A DNA stretch of 64,000 nucleotides from positions 4,612,413-4,676,412 of the forward strand of contig OX438751.1 of assembly GCA_949316235.1 (NCBI GenBank), given 5' to 3'. Positions 49,501-52,500 of the stretch are shown here, piece by piece; the first letter of the stretch is position 1, and every line of letters starts with the position of its first letter. Source of the DNA: Oegoconia quadripuncta (Eukaryota; Arthropoda; Insecta; Lepidoptera; Autostichidae). The notes beneath the pieces are model-generated. The model had not been told where the DNA came from, did no database searches, and saw only the letters and a program-made list of their open reading frames with translations. The position numbers and the translations under genes are program-made.

Positions 49501-52500
49501 GTTTCACATCTACTTGGTCATCAATTCCTTCTGGAGTACCGCAAGGGTCTATATTGGGTCCGCTTCTATTTAATATTTTTATTAACGACATACATACCTG
49601 TTTTTTAAATTCGTATGTATTACTATTCGCTGACGACATGAAAATCTTAAAAGAAATACGCAGTGACGACGATGTACTGCTATTACAGGATGACTTGGGC
49701 AGGTTTGAGTGTTACTGTTTAGCTAATGGATTGCAATTGAACACCTCTAAATGCTTCTTTTTAATTTTTTCGCGTAAACTATTACTCATTGGTAGTGGTT
49801 ACATACTTCTGGGTGATAAGATCAATAGGGTGGAAATTATTCGCGATTTGGGCATACTGCAAGATAACAAACTTTTATTTGATAAGTACGTTGACAATAT
49901 TGTTAAAAAGGCCTCGAGAGCCTTAGGCTTCATTATGCGTACGTCTGCCGTGTTTACTACTATCAAAACTGTAAAAATACTATATTGTTCATTTGTGCCT
50001 ATGCTTCTCAAGTATGGAATCCACAATATGAAATTTACAGAACACGTATTGAGCGCATTCAAAAGAAATTTATGAGGTACCTAGACTCCAAAGCGCGGCA
50101 AAAATCAAAAGGTTATACAGGGCGTCCCAAAGTTATGGGACATGAAGGGGAAGTACCTTAAATATTGTAGATAGTGAATTTTGCTCAAAGAAGACTTTAT
50201 GTTATTTTTAAAAGTTAGTAATTCTGCATTCATAGATTTTCTAAAAATTACTTGCTTCGGCTGGGAATCGAACCGACTTAAATGTGAAAAAAAAAACACC
50301 CTACTTTTATGATGCCAATCGAAAGAATAGCTAAAAAATAATAACTCTGCCTAAGTAACATAGTATTTTAAAAGAAAGGAACAACATAAAATGATTGAGT
50401 CAAATTTCAAGAAAGTTATTTATTGCCGACGACGTTCGAAAAGTAGCGATATTATCATTCCAAAGATAGCATTGATTATTCGTAAATAAGTACCCACTTC
50501 ATAAAATAGGTACTAACATAGTTTTCCTTATTATAAGTGCACGTGTAGATGAAATGATAAAACTTGTATTTCAATACGTCCTCTGTAAGCTAGACAGAAG
50601 GCAAATTAAAAACAAAAATAAATAATTTATAATGCCATATCACATCGAGTGTTCACCATAAAATGATTAGAAAATCAACAGGCAGCGGGCTCATTAAAAG
50701 ATTGGCGATTTGCGTAAGACAAGAGGGATCACATTTTGAGCATTTAATTAATTAATTTACAAAAAAATACCTACTTAATTGACTACGGCAGTTTCATGTA
50801 TGTTTTTTATTTGATTAAAATGATTAATTTCACGTTGTTCCTTTCTTTTAAAATACTATGTTACTTAGGCAGAGTTATTATTTTTTAGCTATTCTTTCGA
50901 TTGGCATCATAAAAGTAGGGTGTTTTTTTTTTCACATTTGAGTCGGTTCGATTCCCAGCCGAAGCAAATAATTTTTAGAAAATCTATGAATGCAGAATTA
51001 CTAACTTTTAAAAATAACATAAAGTCTTCTTTGAGCAAAATTCACTATCTACGATATTTAAGGTACTTCCCCTTCATGTCCCATAACTTTGGGACGCCCT
51101 GTATACACAGGTGTAGACGATACCACTTCCTTCCGCTAGAGCAACGGCGTAAAATCAATGACATCTCCTATATGATGAATATTACTAAGGACAAATTACA
51201 GGCAGAATTCATTTCTGATACGCACTAGCAACAGCTTCAACAGCATATGCAATGATCTTGATATTGACCTATTTTGCACGAGTACTTCAACAGTGAGACG
51301 TATACTATACTCACTAAAGATTTTTATGACTGCGTGGAGGGTGACACGTAAGTGAACCATTGTTATTGTGGCTGACTATACCTACTATTGTTATTTATTT
51401 AATGTTTATTCTTTTTTTTCTTCTTAACTTTCCTAATTTACATGTGGGCATTACGGTTTTCGAAAAACAAATACATGAGTAAATAGCTGTATAAATTTGA
51501 AATTGAAATTCCTAACCAAAGAGGAGATAGCAAAGTGTCCAGTACGACAAAACGCCAATTTTATATTGTATTCTTTATTGCACATAAAAACATGTTGACA
51601 ATCAGTCGGAAATATTGTACAAAGGTGAGCTTATCTCTAATAGAGATCTCTTCCAGCCAACCTCAGTGGTGGTTAGAGCATTGTGCGGGACGGTGAAGAA
51701 AAGTGCAGTTACGGAACGACAAATATACTATACATATAGATATATAATATAAAATGTTATTTACATACATACACTACTAGAATACAGAAATACACTTAGT
51801 TATAAAATTACACGTGATTATTAGTAAACTATATAATATAAATAAATAAATATCACATATATAAGTACATAATTATATAAATATATATCTTAAATCATGA
51901 TAGAATGATAGTGCTCTTTTAGCCTCTTCTTGAAAACTTGGACGGAGGGACTCTCTCGGATCTGTGCAGGAAGCTTGTTCCACAACTGTGCAGCTCGTAC
52001 TGTGTACGATTTAAAAAAGAAATTGGAATTTGACAAGGGATAGGTTAGGGTTTTAGTTAAGCAAGGACGTCTGGATCGGGAAGGAGGAGGCAACAGGGTG
52101 AAACGGGAGCGGAGGTACTCGGGAGCAACAGGATTACTAAGGATCTTGTAAAGAAGGGAGAGGATATGCACATTACGACGGAAACGGATTGGGAGCCACT
52201 TCAGTTGCTTGCGAAACTCAGACACGTGGTCATATTTTCGCAGGCCGAAAACGAACCTAATGGCCAGATTTTGCAACCGCTCCATTTTATCACACAGTTC
52301 TTCTGTAGCGTCCAGATAGCACACATCGGCATAATCCAGTATATGTAAGGACCTAACATATACGTACCTACTAATAATTTTCCCTCCAAGTTTATACCGC
52401 TGCTGTACGACAACACATGTAAATATTTTTTTTCTAATTGTTGTTGTATAACAAGTATTCAATATGTGTACATTTTTACAAACTGGATTAAATAAGCTTT

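Larger units (their letters stand above)
48710..52356 (-). mobile_element. mariner-like element split by two LINE insertions
   Basis: The left end 'ttaggtcctacctaacatatgaaattggcgttttgt' (48710) and the right end 'acaaaacgccaattt' (to 51555), resumed at 52341 as 'atatgtaaggacctaa', are the inverted ends of the same family as 58979-60400. The interior minus-strand transposase N-terminus is at 49250-48970. One LINE (49259 to ~51430, itself carrying a foldback MITE) and another (51556-52340) interrupt it. Confidence 0.8.
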
